Under the pieces are notes generated by a model. That model was not told the origin of the DNA and did not search any database. It worked only from the letters and a program-made list of their open reading frames with translations. Below are positions 1 to 5,879 of a stretch of 7,214 nt of DNA, piece after piece. The stretch comes from Nocardioidaceae bacterium (GTDB taxonomy: Bacteria > Actinomycetota > Actinomycetes > Propionibacteriales > Nocardioidaceae). Positions within the stretch are counted from its first letter, which is position 1. The number at the start of each line of letters is the position of its first letter. The DNA lies in assembly GCA_013698435.1 (NCBI GenBank), contig JACCVA010000101.1, positions 1 through 7,214 of the forward strand, in the 5' to 3' direction. The position numbers were made by a program, and so were the translations under genes.

Positions 1-1290
1 GTGCTGGGCCCATGCCACCCCGGCGATCGTGATGCGGCCTGGCGACAGGTTCGCTCCGGCGCGGGGCACATCGATACGCGACTGCGTCTTGACCGGCCCT
101 TCCTGCGACCACCCGCGCACGGTCCAGAACGCTGAGAAGTCGTCGAACCGCGTCACCTCGAGATCGACCACCCACTTCGTGGCAGACACATACCCGTACA
201 GTCCCGGCACCACCATTCGGACGGGGAAGCCGTGCTCCGGGGTCAGCGGTTCGCCGTTCATCGCCACGGCGAACAGCGCGTTTCGGTCGTCGGTGAGGGC
301 GGCAAGCGGCGTACCGCAGGTCCAGCCGTCCTCCGACGTCGACTTGACCGCGTCGGCGCCGTTCTGGACACCGGCCTCGGCGAGGATGTCGGCGATCCGT
401 ATGCCGGACCACTCCGCGTTGGAGATCAGGTGTCCTCCTACCGGGTTTGAGACGCAGCACAGCGTCACCCAGGCCTGCTCGAGACCGCGGTCGAGGAGAT
501 CCTGATAGGTCAGCGTGAGCTCGCGGTCCACCATGCCGTGCACCCGAAGCTGCCATTTCTGCGGGAGGATCTGTGGCACGGAGAGCGCGGTGTCGATCCG
601 GTAGAACTTCGCTTGCGACGTCACCCAAGGTTCGACTCCTCGGACGCCGAGGTCGGTGCCTGGCGGCGTCACGGCGGCACGCACCGGCAGTCTGAGCTTG
701 CCTCGAGCCGCCTCCACAGCCGCGCGACCTCCAGCGAGGAAGCGCCCGGCCACCCCTGCGATGACCGCGCCCACCCCGATCACACCGGACAGCACGAGGA
801 ACTGACGACGCGACGCCTCACGGCGCGAGCCGCCGCTGCGGTCCTCATCCGATCGCAACGCTGCCTGGGCCTTCGGCACCAGCAGGGCAACCAGCACCAA
901 CGACGTCACGATGCCGACGGCCGCGGGCACGTACGTCGTCGACGACGACGTCAGGCGAGCACCCACCGCAAGCAGCGCGACGGCACCCAGCAACACGAAC
1001 ACGCCTTGCGCCGCCAGCACCGACCGCATCGCCACGGCTCCTGCCAGTGCGCTGAGTGCGACCACCACAAGGACCGTCATGGCGATCAGGAACGGTTTGT
1101 CGTTGGTACCGACGACGTTGATGACGGGCTCGATGACGGCACCGGGAGTCAGGCGGATGACTCCTTCCGCCACGGCGACGAGCGGCGACACCCGCTGGTG
1201 CAGCCAGCCGCTGACCAGCTCGGACGCTGCCAGACCGGCAACACCGGCGACGACGCCGAGCAGCATGCCGTACCGCCGAGAGGGGACCAT
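1..1290 (-). CDS. Membrane-anchored sulfite-oxidase-family molybdopterin oxidoreductase (3' end truncated by window edge)
   Basis: The first 430 residues are present; the C-terminus lies beyond base 1. Hydrophobic helices fall near residues 8-28, 68-88, 91-111 and 120-138. An Arg-rich loop follows, carrying SRRQFL (160-165), then a fifth helix (about 164-186). The catalytic domain begins near 200 and shows family motifs: HGMVDRELTL (251-260), the CCVSNPVGG stretch (278-286) whose second Cys (279) is the expected molybdenum ligand, DGWTCGTP (321-328), HGFPVRMVVPGLYGY (353-367) and KTQSRIDVP (401-409). With a cytoplasmic N-terminus, four helices return the chain to the cytoplasm. The twin-arginine motif would then let Tat move the folded cofactor domain outside. 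Substrate is unknown; sulfite oxidase/YedY-like oxidoreductase is the family call. The start is the ATG at 1290, the first in-frame start after a stop at 1306-1308; its ribosome binding site is weak, and ATG 1266 is an alternative. Confidence 0.93.
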   Translation of the reverse strand, partial: MVPSRRYGMLLGVVAGVAGLAASELVSGWLHQRVSPLVAVAEGVIRLTPGAVIEPVINVVGTNDKPFLIAMTVLVVVALSALAGAVAMRSVLAAQGVFVLLGAVALLAVGARLTSSSTTYVPAAVGIVTSLVLVALLVPKAQAALRSDEDRSGGSRREASRRQFLVLSGVIGVGAVIAGVAGRFLAGGRAAVEAARGKLRLPVRAAVTPPGTDLGVRGVEPWVTSQAKFYRIDTALSVPQILPQKWQLRVHGMVDRELTLTYQDLLDRGLEQAWVTLCCVSNPVGGHLISNAEWSGIRIADILAEAGVQNGADAVKSTSEDGWTCGTPLAALTDDRNALFAVAMNGEPLTPEHGFPVRMVVPGLYGYVSATKWVVDLEVTRFDDFSAFWTVRGWSQEGPVKTQSRIDVPRAGANLSPGRITIAGVAWAQH

Positions 1291-1340
1291 GTCTTCGATG
1301 GTGCCTCAGGAACGCCGCTGCGACGACTGATCTGCGGACA

Positions 1341-1358
1341 CGTCACACACTCGTCACA
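1341..1358. repeat. Short direct repeat CGTCACA x2, 11-base period, in a divergent intergenic region
   Basis: CGTCACA occurs at 1341-1347 and again at 1352-1358, so the copies are 11 bases (about one helical turn) apart. They sit in the 102-base gap between the divergent molybdopterin-protein and ispF genes. A same-face binding site for a dimeric regulator is possible. The repeat is short and could be chance, and no regulator is identified. Confidence 0.3.
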
Positions 1359-1380
1359 AGGCGGCGGCCGCCACGGCTGG

Positions 1381-1386
1381 CATGAT
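1381..1386 (+). promoter_or_regulatory. Possible -10 element for leaderless ispF transcript
   Basis: CATGAT lies six bases before the GTG start of ispF and matches the A2/T6 pattern of an actinobacterial -10 (TANNNT), though not T1. No convincing -35 is visible. The only purine-rich stretch upstream of the GTG (GAGG, 1388-1391) is one base away, too close for normal Shine-Dalgarno use. That makes a leaderless start at the GTG plausible but unproven. Confidence 0.25.
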
Positions 1387-1392
1387 CGAGGC

Positions 1393-1875
1393 GTGAACGC
1401 GCCCTTCTCTGCCAGCGTCGGCATCGGCAGCGACGTGCATCCGGTCGCCGACGGACGCCAGATGTGGGTCGCCGGGCTGCACTGGCCGGACGAGACGGCC
1501 GGACTGTCCGGGCACTCCGACGGAGACGTCGTGGCGCATGCCGCCTGCGATGCGCTGCTGTCGGCGGCGGCCCTGGGCGACCTCGGCAGCCAGTTCGGCA
1601 CCGAAGACCCCGCCTGGGCCGGGGCGAGCGGCGTGCGGCTGCTGGCCGAGACGGCACAACGCGTACGCCTGTCCGGCCTGACGGTCGGAAACGTCGCGGT
1701 GCAGCTCATCGGCAACCGCCCGAAGCTCGGGGCCCGTCGCGCCGAGGCCGAGCGAGTGCTGAGCGAGGCCTGCGGGGCAGCCGTGTCGGTGTCGGCCACG
1801 ACCACGGACGGGCTCGGACTGACCGGCCGCGATGAAGGGGTCGCTGCGATCGCCACCGCTCTCGTCTACCGCTGA
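1393..1875 (+). CDS. ispF: 2-C-methyl-D-erythritol 2,4-cyclodiphosphate synthase
   Basis: IspF converts CDP-methylerythritol 2-phosphate to methylerythritol 2,4-cyclodiphosphate with loss of CMP, the fifth step of the cytoplasmic MEP isoprenoid pathway. The 160-residue product matches the family length (E. coli about 159). The metal-binding D14-x-H16 is in GSDVHP. GHSDGDVVAH (40-49) supplies the active-site loop and the third metal ligand H49. LGDLGSQF (61-68), IGNRPKL (106-112) and the C-terminal TTTDGLGLTGRDEG (136-149) are further signatures; the last holds the cytidine-site threonines. The reading frame is open far upstream, but homology begins just after the GTG at 1393, so that start is used. 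It runs toward ispD and its last 10 bases overlap the ispD 3' end, whereas in related actinomycetes the two usually run in the same direction. Confidence 0.96.
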   Translation: MNAPFSASVGIGSDVHPVADGRQMWVAGLHWPDETAGLSGHSDGDVVAHAACDALLSAAALGDLGSQFGTEDPAWAGASGVRLLAETAQRVRLSGLTVGNVAVQLIGNRPKLGARRAEAERVLSEACGAAVSVSATTTDGLGLTGRDEGVAAIATALVYR

Positions 1876-2558
1876 GCTGCCAGCACCGCTTCCGCGAGCA
1901 GCAGGTCCAGCGGGCGGGTGATCTTGAAGGCCAGCGGGTCACCCTCGACCAACGTGACCGGCACCCCGAGCCGTTCCACCAGCGACGCGTCGTCGGTGGC
2001 GCTGACGTCGAGGCCGGCGGCATGCGCCTGCTCGAGCACCGTCCGGCGAAATCCTTGCGGAGTCTGCACCGCCCGCGCCGACGATCGGTCGATCGGCGCA
2101 CTCAGTCCGTTGGCGCCCAACACCCGCAGCGAGTCGGCGACCGGCTGGGTAGGTACGACGGCTTGAGCACCGGCGTCCAGGGCATCGAGCACCCGGCGTA
2201 CGACGTCGGGAGGTACGAGCGGACGCGCCGCGTCGTGGACCACGATCGTCTCTGCCTCAGGGTGAGCGGCCGCGAGCGCGCGGGCGACGGACGCCTGTCG
2301 GTCGGCGCCACCTATGACGACCTGCACCGCCCGGCCCAGCCCCTGGAGGTCGGCGCGGGTCAGGTCGAGGTGAGTGTTCGGTACGGCGACGACGACTTCG
2401 TCGCACAGCCCAACCAGCAACTCGACACAGCGGCGCACCAAGCTCCGCCCGGCCAGCTGACGGAACGCCTTGGGAACAGCCGGATCGACGGCGCGGTGCC
2501 CGTCGAGACGTACGCCGAGTCCGGCCGCAGGAACGAGTGCTGCGCGTCTGCTGGTCAC
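1866..2558 (-). CDS. ispD: 2-C-methyl-D-erythritol 4-phosphate cytidylyltransferase
   Basis: IspD joins CTP to methylerythritol 4-phosphate, giving CDP-methylerythritol, the third MEP pathway step. The 230-residue protein shows the nucleotidyltransferase N-terminal loop VPAAGLGVRL (9-18, R17) with K30 in PKAF, GGADRQASV (83-91), HDAARP (108-113), TQPVADS (137-143), QTPQGF (165-170), ATDDAS (187-192) and FKITRPLDL (211-219). The loop between R17 and K30 looks a few residues longer than in many IspD proteins. The GTG at 2558 is chosen because GGTGAG lies six bases upstream and the family N-terminus begins here; a TTG at 2576 would add six residues but sits in the terminator's T-run. It follows carD by 47 bases, with an intrinsic terminator between. 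It is convergent with ispF, and their ends overlap at 1866-1875. Confidence 0.96.
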   Translation of the reverse strand: MTSRRAALVPAAGLGVRLDGHRAVDPAVPKAFRQLAGRSLVRRCVELLVGLCDEVVVAVPNTHLDLTRADLQGLGRAVQVVIGGADRQASVARALAAAHPEAETIVVHDAARPLVPPDVVRRVLDALDAGAQAVVPTQPVADSLRVLGANGLSAPIDRSSARAVQTPQGFRRTVLEQAHAAGLDVSATDDASLVERLGVPVTLVEGDPLAFKITRPLDLLLAEAVLAAQR

Positions 2559-2564
2559 CGGGAG

Positions 2565-2570
2565 CTCACC
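2565..2570 (-). promoter_or_regulatory. Ribosome binding site deciding the ispD start
   Basis: GGTGAG on the minus strand lies six bases before GTG 2558. It supports that start over the upstream in-frame TTG at 2576, and it falls directly downstream of the carD terminator's T-run. Confidence 0.6.
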
Positions 2571-2574
2571 AACC

Positions 2575-2598
2575 AAAAACCCCTGCTGAGAGCAGGGG
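2575..2598 (-). terminator. Intrinsic terminator after carD
   Basis: Read on the minus strand, CCCCTGCT, a three-base loop CTC and AGCAGGGG form a perfect 8-bp GC-rich stem (2580-2598), followed at once by five T residues (2575-2579). It begins seven bases after the carD stop codon. It should end most carD transcripts before ispD, whose ribosome binding site starts four bases beyond the T-run. ispD would therefore need readthrough or a separate promoter. Confidence 0.88.
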
Positions 2599-2605
2599 CC
2601 GGGGA

Positions 2606-3091
2606 TTAGGAGGCGAGCACCTCGTCGAGAATCGTCTCGGCCTTGTCCTCGTTGGTGTGCTCAGCGAGGGCCAGCTCGGAAACCAGGATCTGTCGGGCCT
2701 TCGCCAGCATCCGCTTCTCACCGGCCGACAGGCCACGCTCCCGCTCGCGGCGCCACAGGTCGCGCACCACTTCGGCGACCTTCATCACATCGCCTGAGTG
2801 CAGCTTCTCGAGGTTGGCCTTGTAGCGGCGCGACCAGTTGGTCGGCTCTTCGGTGTGCTCTGCCCTCAAGACGTCGAAGACGCGCTCGAGGCCGGCGGCG
2901 TCGACGACGTCGCGGACGCCGACGAGGTCGAGGTTGCAGGCGGGCACGCGGACGATCAAATCAGTCTGGGCGACAATGCGAAGGACGAGATAGAGCTTGT
3001 CCTCACCCTTGATCTGACGGGTCTCGATATCTTCAATGACCGCGGCCCCATGGTTGGGATACACGACCGTCTCACCGACCGTAAAAGTCAT
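2606..3091 (-). CDS. carD: CarD/CdnL-family RNA polymerase-binding transcription regulator
   Basis: CarD binds the RNA polymerase beta subunit and stabilises the open promoter complex, a global housekeeping role in actinobacteria. The 161-residue protein is nearly the length of M. tuberculosis CarD. The N-terminal RNA-polymerase-interaction domain (about 1-55) starts FTVGETVVYPNHGAAVIEDI and keeps R25 and R48, which correspond to residues known to contact polymerase. The DNA-binding C-terminal domain contains EEPTNWSRRYKANLEKL (81-97); its W86 is the tryptophan that wedges at the upstream edge of the bubble. It also has VAEVVRDLWRRERERGLSAGEKRMLAKARQIL, typical of the family. The start ATG has AAGGGG ten bases upstream. 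It is divergent from the lpqE-like gene, as in mycobacteria. An extended -10 promoter precedes it and an intrinsic terminator follows. Confidence 0.97.
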   Translation of the reverse strand: MTFTVGETVVYPNHGAAVIEDIETRQIKGEDKLYLVLRIVAQTDLIVRVPACNLDLVGVRDVVDAAGLERVFDVLRAEHTEEPTNWSRRYKANLEKLHSGDVMKVAEVVRDLWRRERERGLSAGEKRMLAKARQILVSELALAEHTNEDKAETILDEVLAS

Positions 3092-3118
3092 CTGTCAGTT
3101 ACCCCTTTCCAGGAAGCC

Positions 3119-3127
3119 ATCGTAGCA
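3119..3127 (-). promoter_or_regulatory. Extended -10 promoter for carD
   Basis: The minus strand reads TGCTACGAT: a TANNNT hexamer (TACGAT, 3124-3119) with the TGN extension directly upstream. Transcription would start near 3112, giving a leader of about 20 bases that contains the carD ribosome binding site. No good -35 is seen at the usual spacing, which is common for extended -10 promoters. Confidence 0.5.
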
Positions 3128-3242
3128 TGGCTCTGGGCCGGCCCTGGTAGCGTATTGCCTGGTCAGAGCGCAAATTAGTGCTTGACAAAAACCTCTCAGC
3201 ATGCGTGGCCCGGGTCTTGGCGACGCCCATGCACGGTTTCGG

Positions 3243-3248
3243 TACGCT
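3243..3248 (+). promoter_or_regulatory. Possible -10 element for the lpqE-like gene
   Basis: TACGCT fits TANNNT and would give a start near 3255 and a leader of about 54 bases. A poor -35 candidate (TTGGCG, 3217-3222) has a 20-base spacer. A perfect TTGACA at 3182-3187 is too far upstream and has no fitting -10 at 16-19 bases, so assignment is tentative. Confidence 0.3.
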
Positions 3249-3308
3249 GAGCCACGCCCGCCGCCTACACGTCAGAGCGCCGCACCAGCGCTGAGAGGAC
3301 ACCGCATC

Positions 3309-3887
3309 GTGGACACCGCTACACCCGCGCGTGGGCGCAGCGGATCTGCCTCGCGTCGCCGCTGGCTGGTGCCGGCGCTGGTGTCGGTCGTCCTGCTCGG
3401 GGCGTTGACAGGCTGCGGCGCCGGTTTCGACGCCCAGACCAACCAGCCCTACCAGCCTGCCCCGGGCGTCACGGTGCGCACTTCCGACGTCTATACCGTC
3501 AACACCCTGGTCGTGACCGACGGCGAGGGCGACGGCACCGTCGTGACGTCGCTCGTCAACCAGGCTTCCGAACCTGACAAGCTCGTGGGTCTCACGGCTC
3601 AAGACGGCGAGGGCGGGGGCGTGGAAGTCTCACCGCTGCCGGACGGCGGCATCGAGCTGGCCCCTGGCCAGGCGGTTCAGACGGCTACCGACGGTGCGCT
3701 TCGCGTCCACGGCGACACCCTGCAGGCCGGCAGCCTCATCACGCTGGCCTTCGAGTTCGAGTCAGCCGCGCGCGTAGAGGTTGAGGTGCCGGTCCTGGCC
3801 GCGAGCACCGAGTACGCCGACGTACCGATCGGACCGGCGGGCGGCGAGTCGCCCAGCCCGAGCAGCTCACCGACGCCGAGCGAGTAG
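3309..3887 (+). CDS. LpqE-like lipoprotein
   Basis: This is a predicted secreted, lipid-anchored protein of 192 residues. An Arg-rich n-region (RRRW, 16-19), a hydrophobic core (20-33) and the lipobox LTGC (33-36) make C36 the lipidated residue. The mature protein opens GCGAGFDAQTNQPY and is followed by an Ig-like beta-rich domain with VTVRTSDVYTVNTLVV, LVNQASEPDKLVGLTA and TLAFEFESAARVEVEVPVLA. That order resembles mycobacterial LpqE, which is also encoded divergently from carD. No Met/His copper site of the related PCuAC family is evident, so metal binding is not proposed. The tail (about 175-192) is Ser/Pro-rich, likely flexible. The GTG at 3309 is chosen over the earlier in-frame ATG (3201) because GAGAGGA lies nine bases upstream and it yields a normal signal peptide. 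Function is unknown; the LpqE relationship rests on recalled similarity plus synteny. Confidence 0.88.
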   Translation: MDTATPARGRSGSASRRRWLVPALVSVVLLGALTGCGAGFDAQTNQPYQPAPGVTVRTSDVYTVNTLVVTDGEGDGTVVTSLVNQASEPDKLVGLTAQDGEGGGVEVSPLPDGGIELAPGQAVQTATDGALRVHGDTLQAGSLITLAFEFESAARVEVEVPVLAASTEYADVPIGPAGGESPSPSSSPTPSE

Positions 3888-3917
3888 TGCTGCGCCTGTT
3901 CCTGCGACGGCCGTGAG

Positions 3918-4607
3918 TCAGCCGGCAGCCGCGGCGTCGTACTTGTAGCCGAGCCCTCGCACCGTGACAAGGCTGCGGGGGTGCGCCGGGTCGGGCTCGA
4001 TCTTCGCCCGCAGTCGCTTCACGTGCACGTCGAGCGTCTTGGTGTCTCCCACGTAGTCAGCGCCCCAGACCCTGTCGATCAGCTGGCCGCGCGTCAGCAC
4101 CCGGCCCGAGTTGCGCAAGAACAGCTCGAGCAGCTCGAACTCCTTCAGTGGGAGCTGGATCTCTGCGCCGTTCACGGTGACCACATGGCGCTCGGTGTCC
4201 ATCCTGACGTCACCTGACTCCAGGGTCGGCGGGGTGAGCTCCGGCTCCTTCCCACGCCTGAGGACGGCGCGGATGCGGGCGACCAGCTCACGCGGACTGT
4301 AGGGCTTGGTGACGTAGTCGTCAGCGCCGAGCTCCAGGCCGACCACCTTGTCGATCTCGGCATCCTTGGCGCTGACCATGATCACCGGAACGGCCGACAT
4401 CTGGCGCAGCTGCCTGCACACCTCGGTCCCGGGAAGCCCGGGCAACATCAGGTCCAGCAGCACGATGTCAGCGCCGTTGCGGGCGAACTCCTCGATCGCC
4501 CCCGGACCGGTCTCGGCGACGGCGACGTCGAAGCCCTCCTTGCGCAGCACGTACGCCAGCGCCTCTCGATAGCTCTCTTCGTCCTCGACGACGAGCACTC
4601 GGGTCAT
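3918..4607 (-). CDS. regX3: OmpR/PhoB-family response regulator, phosphate regulon (RegX3/PhoP type)
   Basis: This cytoplasmic DNA-binding response regulator is the partner of the upstream kinase. In the receiver domain (about 3-115), E8-D9 form the acidic pocket, D52 in VLLDLMLPG is the phosphorylation site, S79 is the switch residue and K101 in TKPY is the conserved lysine. The winged-helix effector (about 130-225) contains LPLKEFELLELFLRNSGRVLTR, the recognition segment TKTLDVHVKRLRAKIE and RGLGYKY. The 229-residue length and sequence match RegX3 (M. tuberculosis) and PhoP (Streptomyces), which activate phosphate-scavenging genes. Its ATG overlaps the kinase stop as ATGA (4604-4607) with GGAGG four bases upstream of the start, so translation is probably coupled. 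It converges on the lpqE-like gene with only 30 bases between the stops and no obvious terminator there. Streptomyces would call it phoP. Confidence 0.95.
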   Translation of the reverse strand: MTRVLVVEDEESYREALAYVLRKEGFDVAVAETGPGAIEEFARNGADIVLLDLMLPGLPGTEVCRQLRQMSAVPVIMVSAKDAEIDKVVGLELGADDYVTKPYSPRELVARIRAVLRRGKEPELTPPTLESGDVRMDTERHVVTVNGAEIQLPLKEFELLELFLRNSGRVLTRGQLIDRVWGADYVGDTKTLDVHVKRLRAKIEPDPAHPRSLVTVRGLGYKYDAAAAG

Positions 4608-5746
4608 AAGGCCTCCTGGTGTGTCGTGGCGGCGGGCAGGCTCAGCGTGAAGGCCGAACCCTCTCCCTCGACGCTCCAGACGCTGACCTCGCCGCCGTGG
4701 GTGGCCGCCACATGCTTGACGATCGACAGACCGAGGCCGGTGCCGCCGGTGGAGCGTGCCCGGGAGGGGTCGACCCGGTAGAACCTTTCGAAGATGCGGT
4801 CGAGCTCAGCGCTCGGGATGCCGACCCCCTGGTCAGTGACGACGATGTCGACGGCGTCGTCCCTGGCCCGGGCCGACACGGTGACACGGGTGCCCTCCGG
4901 GCTGTAGGCGACGGCATTCTCGATCAGGTTGCCGAGCGCCACCACGAGCTCCTCGTCGTTGCCGAGAACGGCGAGACCGCCCTCGCCACCGAACCGTAGC
5001 TCGACATCCTTGTCCGTGGCATCCACCTTGACCCGGTCCATCGCCCGCTCGGCGAGAGCCTGCACGCCTACCGGGTCGGCGTCCTCGAGCTGGTCGTCGC
5101 CCTGCAGCCGGGACAGCTCGATGATCTGCTGGACGAGCCGGGTGAGCCGCTCGCTCTCGGTGCGCATCCGCTGAGAGAACCGATGGACGGCCTCGGGATC
5201 CTCGGCCGCCTCCTCGACTGCCTCGGAGAGCAAGGTGAGCGCGCCCACCGGAGTCTTGAGCTCGTGGCTGACATTCGCCACGAAGTCTCGCCGGATCGCC
5301 TCGACGCGCCGCTCCCGGGTCCGATCCTCGACCAGCACCAAGATCAGCCGACTCCCGAGGGGGGCGACCCGGGCGGCCACGTGGCGGGTGCGGGTGCGGC
5401 CGCGGCCATGGCGCAGGGCGAGATCCGACTCCCGGATCTGGCCGTCGCGGCGCACCTGGCGCACGAGGTCCAGCAGCTCGACGACGCCGACGTCGGAGCC
5501 TCGGACGAGGCCCATGGCGTGCGCGGGGGCGCTCGCTTTGAGGACGGAGTCGTCGGGTCCGACCACGAGCGCGGACGAGCGCAGGACGGACAGCACGGCG
5601 GCCACTCCCGGCGGCACGACCGGCTCCGGCGGAGTCAACGACGTGCGGCCCTGGTCGCGCTCGCTGATGCGGAACGCCAAGATCGTCGCCGCACCCAGCA
5701 CGGCTCCGACTGCTCCGCCCAGTAACGCGGCGGTCGATGAGTCCAT
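4604..5746 (-). CDS. senX3: Phosphate-sensing sensor histidine kinase (SenX3/PhoR type)
   Basis: This membrane histidine kinase autophosphorylates and passes phosphate to RegX3. The 380-residue product has one clear N-terminal helix (about 6-26), almost no extracytoplasmic sensor, and a PAS-like region (about 47-145). The H-box is RRDFVANVSHELKTP with phosphoacceptor H161. The ATPase domain has an N-box NLIENAVAYSPEG (N273, N277), G1 DQGVGIP (305-311), F-box FERFYR (319-324) and G2 GGTGLGLSIVKH (334-345). The missing outer sensor fits the SenX3 model, where phosphate status is relayed through PhoU and the Pst transporter; no pst gene is in the window. ATG 5746 is preferred because it puts the helix at the N-terminus and has a -10 six bases upstream. 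A GTG at 5824 would add 26 unlike residues and run into the putative PHO box. Streptomyces would call it phoR. Confidence 0.95.
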   Translation of the reverse strand: MDSSTAALLGGAVGAVLGAATILAFRISERDQGRTSLTPPEPVVPPGVAAVLSVLRSSALVVGPDDSVLKASAPAHAMGLVRGSDVGVVELLDLVRQVRRDGQIRESDLALRHGRGRTRTRHVAARVAPLGSRLILVLVEDRTRERRVEAIRRDFVANVSHELKTPVGALTLLSEAVEEAAEDPEAVHRFSQRMRTESERLTRLVQQIIELSRLQGDDQLEDADPVGVQALAERAMDRVKVDATDKDVELRFGGEGGLAVLGNDEELVVALGNLIENAVAYSPEGTRVTVSARARDDAVDIVVTDQGVGIPSAELDRIFERFYRVDPSRARSTGGTGLGLSIVKHVAATHGGEVSVWSVEGEGSAFTLSLPAATTHQEAL

Positions 5747-5752
5747 GCTGTG

Positions 5753-5758
5753 ATCGTA
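5753..5758 (-). promoter_or_regulatory. -10 element for a leaderless senX3-regX3 transcript
   Basis: On the minus strand TACGAT is followed by six bases and then ATG 5746, so transcription would begin at or next to the A of the start codon. There is no Shine-Dalgarno sequence in the few bases before the ATG, consistent with a leaderless message. No -35 consensus is visible. Confidence 0.5.
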
Positions 5759-5818
5759 CGCAGCGCCTGCCGCGCGGCCGGGGGACAGTGACGGGGTGCG
5801 ACCGCGGATTTGACCACT

Positions 5819-5861
5819 GTTCACGCTCAGTTCACCGCGCTTCGCCTACACTTCATCCACA
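5819..5861 (+). promoter_or_regulatory. Putative PHO box: four tandem 11-base direct repeats
   Basis: Four imperfect units begin at 5819 (GTTCACGCTCA), 5830 (GTTCACCGCGC), 5840 (CTTCGCCTACA) and 5851 (CTTCATCCACA), in steps of 11, 10 and 11 bases. Against the Streptomyces PhoP repeat consensus as I recall it (G[G/T]TCAYYYR[G/C]G) they match at 8, 8, 8 and 9 of 11 positions. The same phoRP-phoU intergenic location carries PhoP operators in Streptomyces. Binding here would reach both the senX3 and phoU promoters; the last unit ends five bases before the phoU -10. Confidence 0.6.
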
Positions 5862-5866
5862 ACGCC

Positions 5867-5872
5867 TACGGT
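5867..5872 (+). promoter_or_regulatory. -10 element for a leaderless phoU transcript
   Basis: TACGGT is followed by seven bases and then ATG 5880, placing the transcription start at the start codon. A second TANNNT (TACACT, 5847-5852) lies inside the putative PHO box and would give a leader of about 20 bases with GGGG (5874-5877) as a weak ribosome binding site. Either could be used. Confidence 0.45.
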
Positions 5873-5879
5873 CGGGGTC

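Noticed and set aside
538..1392. Long open plus-strand frame extending ispF upstream by 285 codons
   Set aside because: It runs antisense to the molybdopterin gene, its translation is Arg/His/Gln-rich without family features, and IspF homology begins only after GTG 1393. High GC content gives such shadow frames.
1149..1856. Minus-strand open frame of 235 codons opposite ispF
   Set aside because: The product is Ser/Arg/Pro-rich with no recognisable domain, while the opposite strand encodes a complete IspF with all motifs.
3182..3187. TTGACA as the -35 of a lipoprotein-gene promoter
   Set aside because: No TANNNT lies 16-19 bases downstream; the nearest candidate -10 is 55 bases away.
3201..3308. 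Earlier ATG start for the lpqE-like gene
   Set aside because: It would put 36 Pro/Arg-rich residues before the signal peptide and lies upstream of the likely -10; GTG 3309 has a ribosome binding site and gives a normal lipoprotein signal.
3888..3917. Possible bidirectional terminator between the lpqE-like gene and regX3
   Set aside because: Only a short CGGC/GCCG pairing extending into regX3 could be drawn and there is no T-run on either strand, so no terminator is called.
5747..5824. N-terminal extension of SenX3 from a GTG at 5824
   Set aside because: The added 26 residues do not look like a SenX3 N-terminus, would displace the membrane helix, and cover the putative PHO box; the -10 at 5753-5758 points to ATG 5746.
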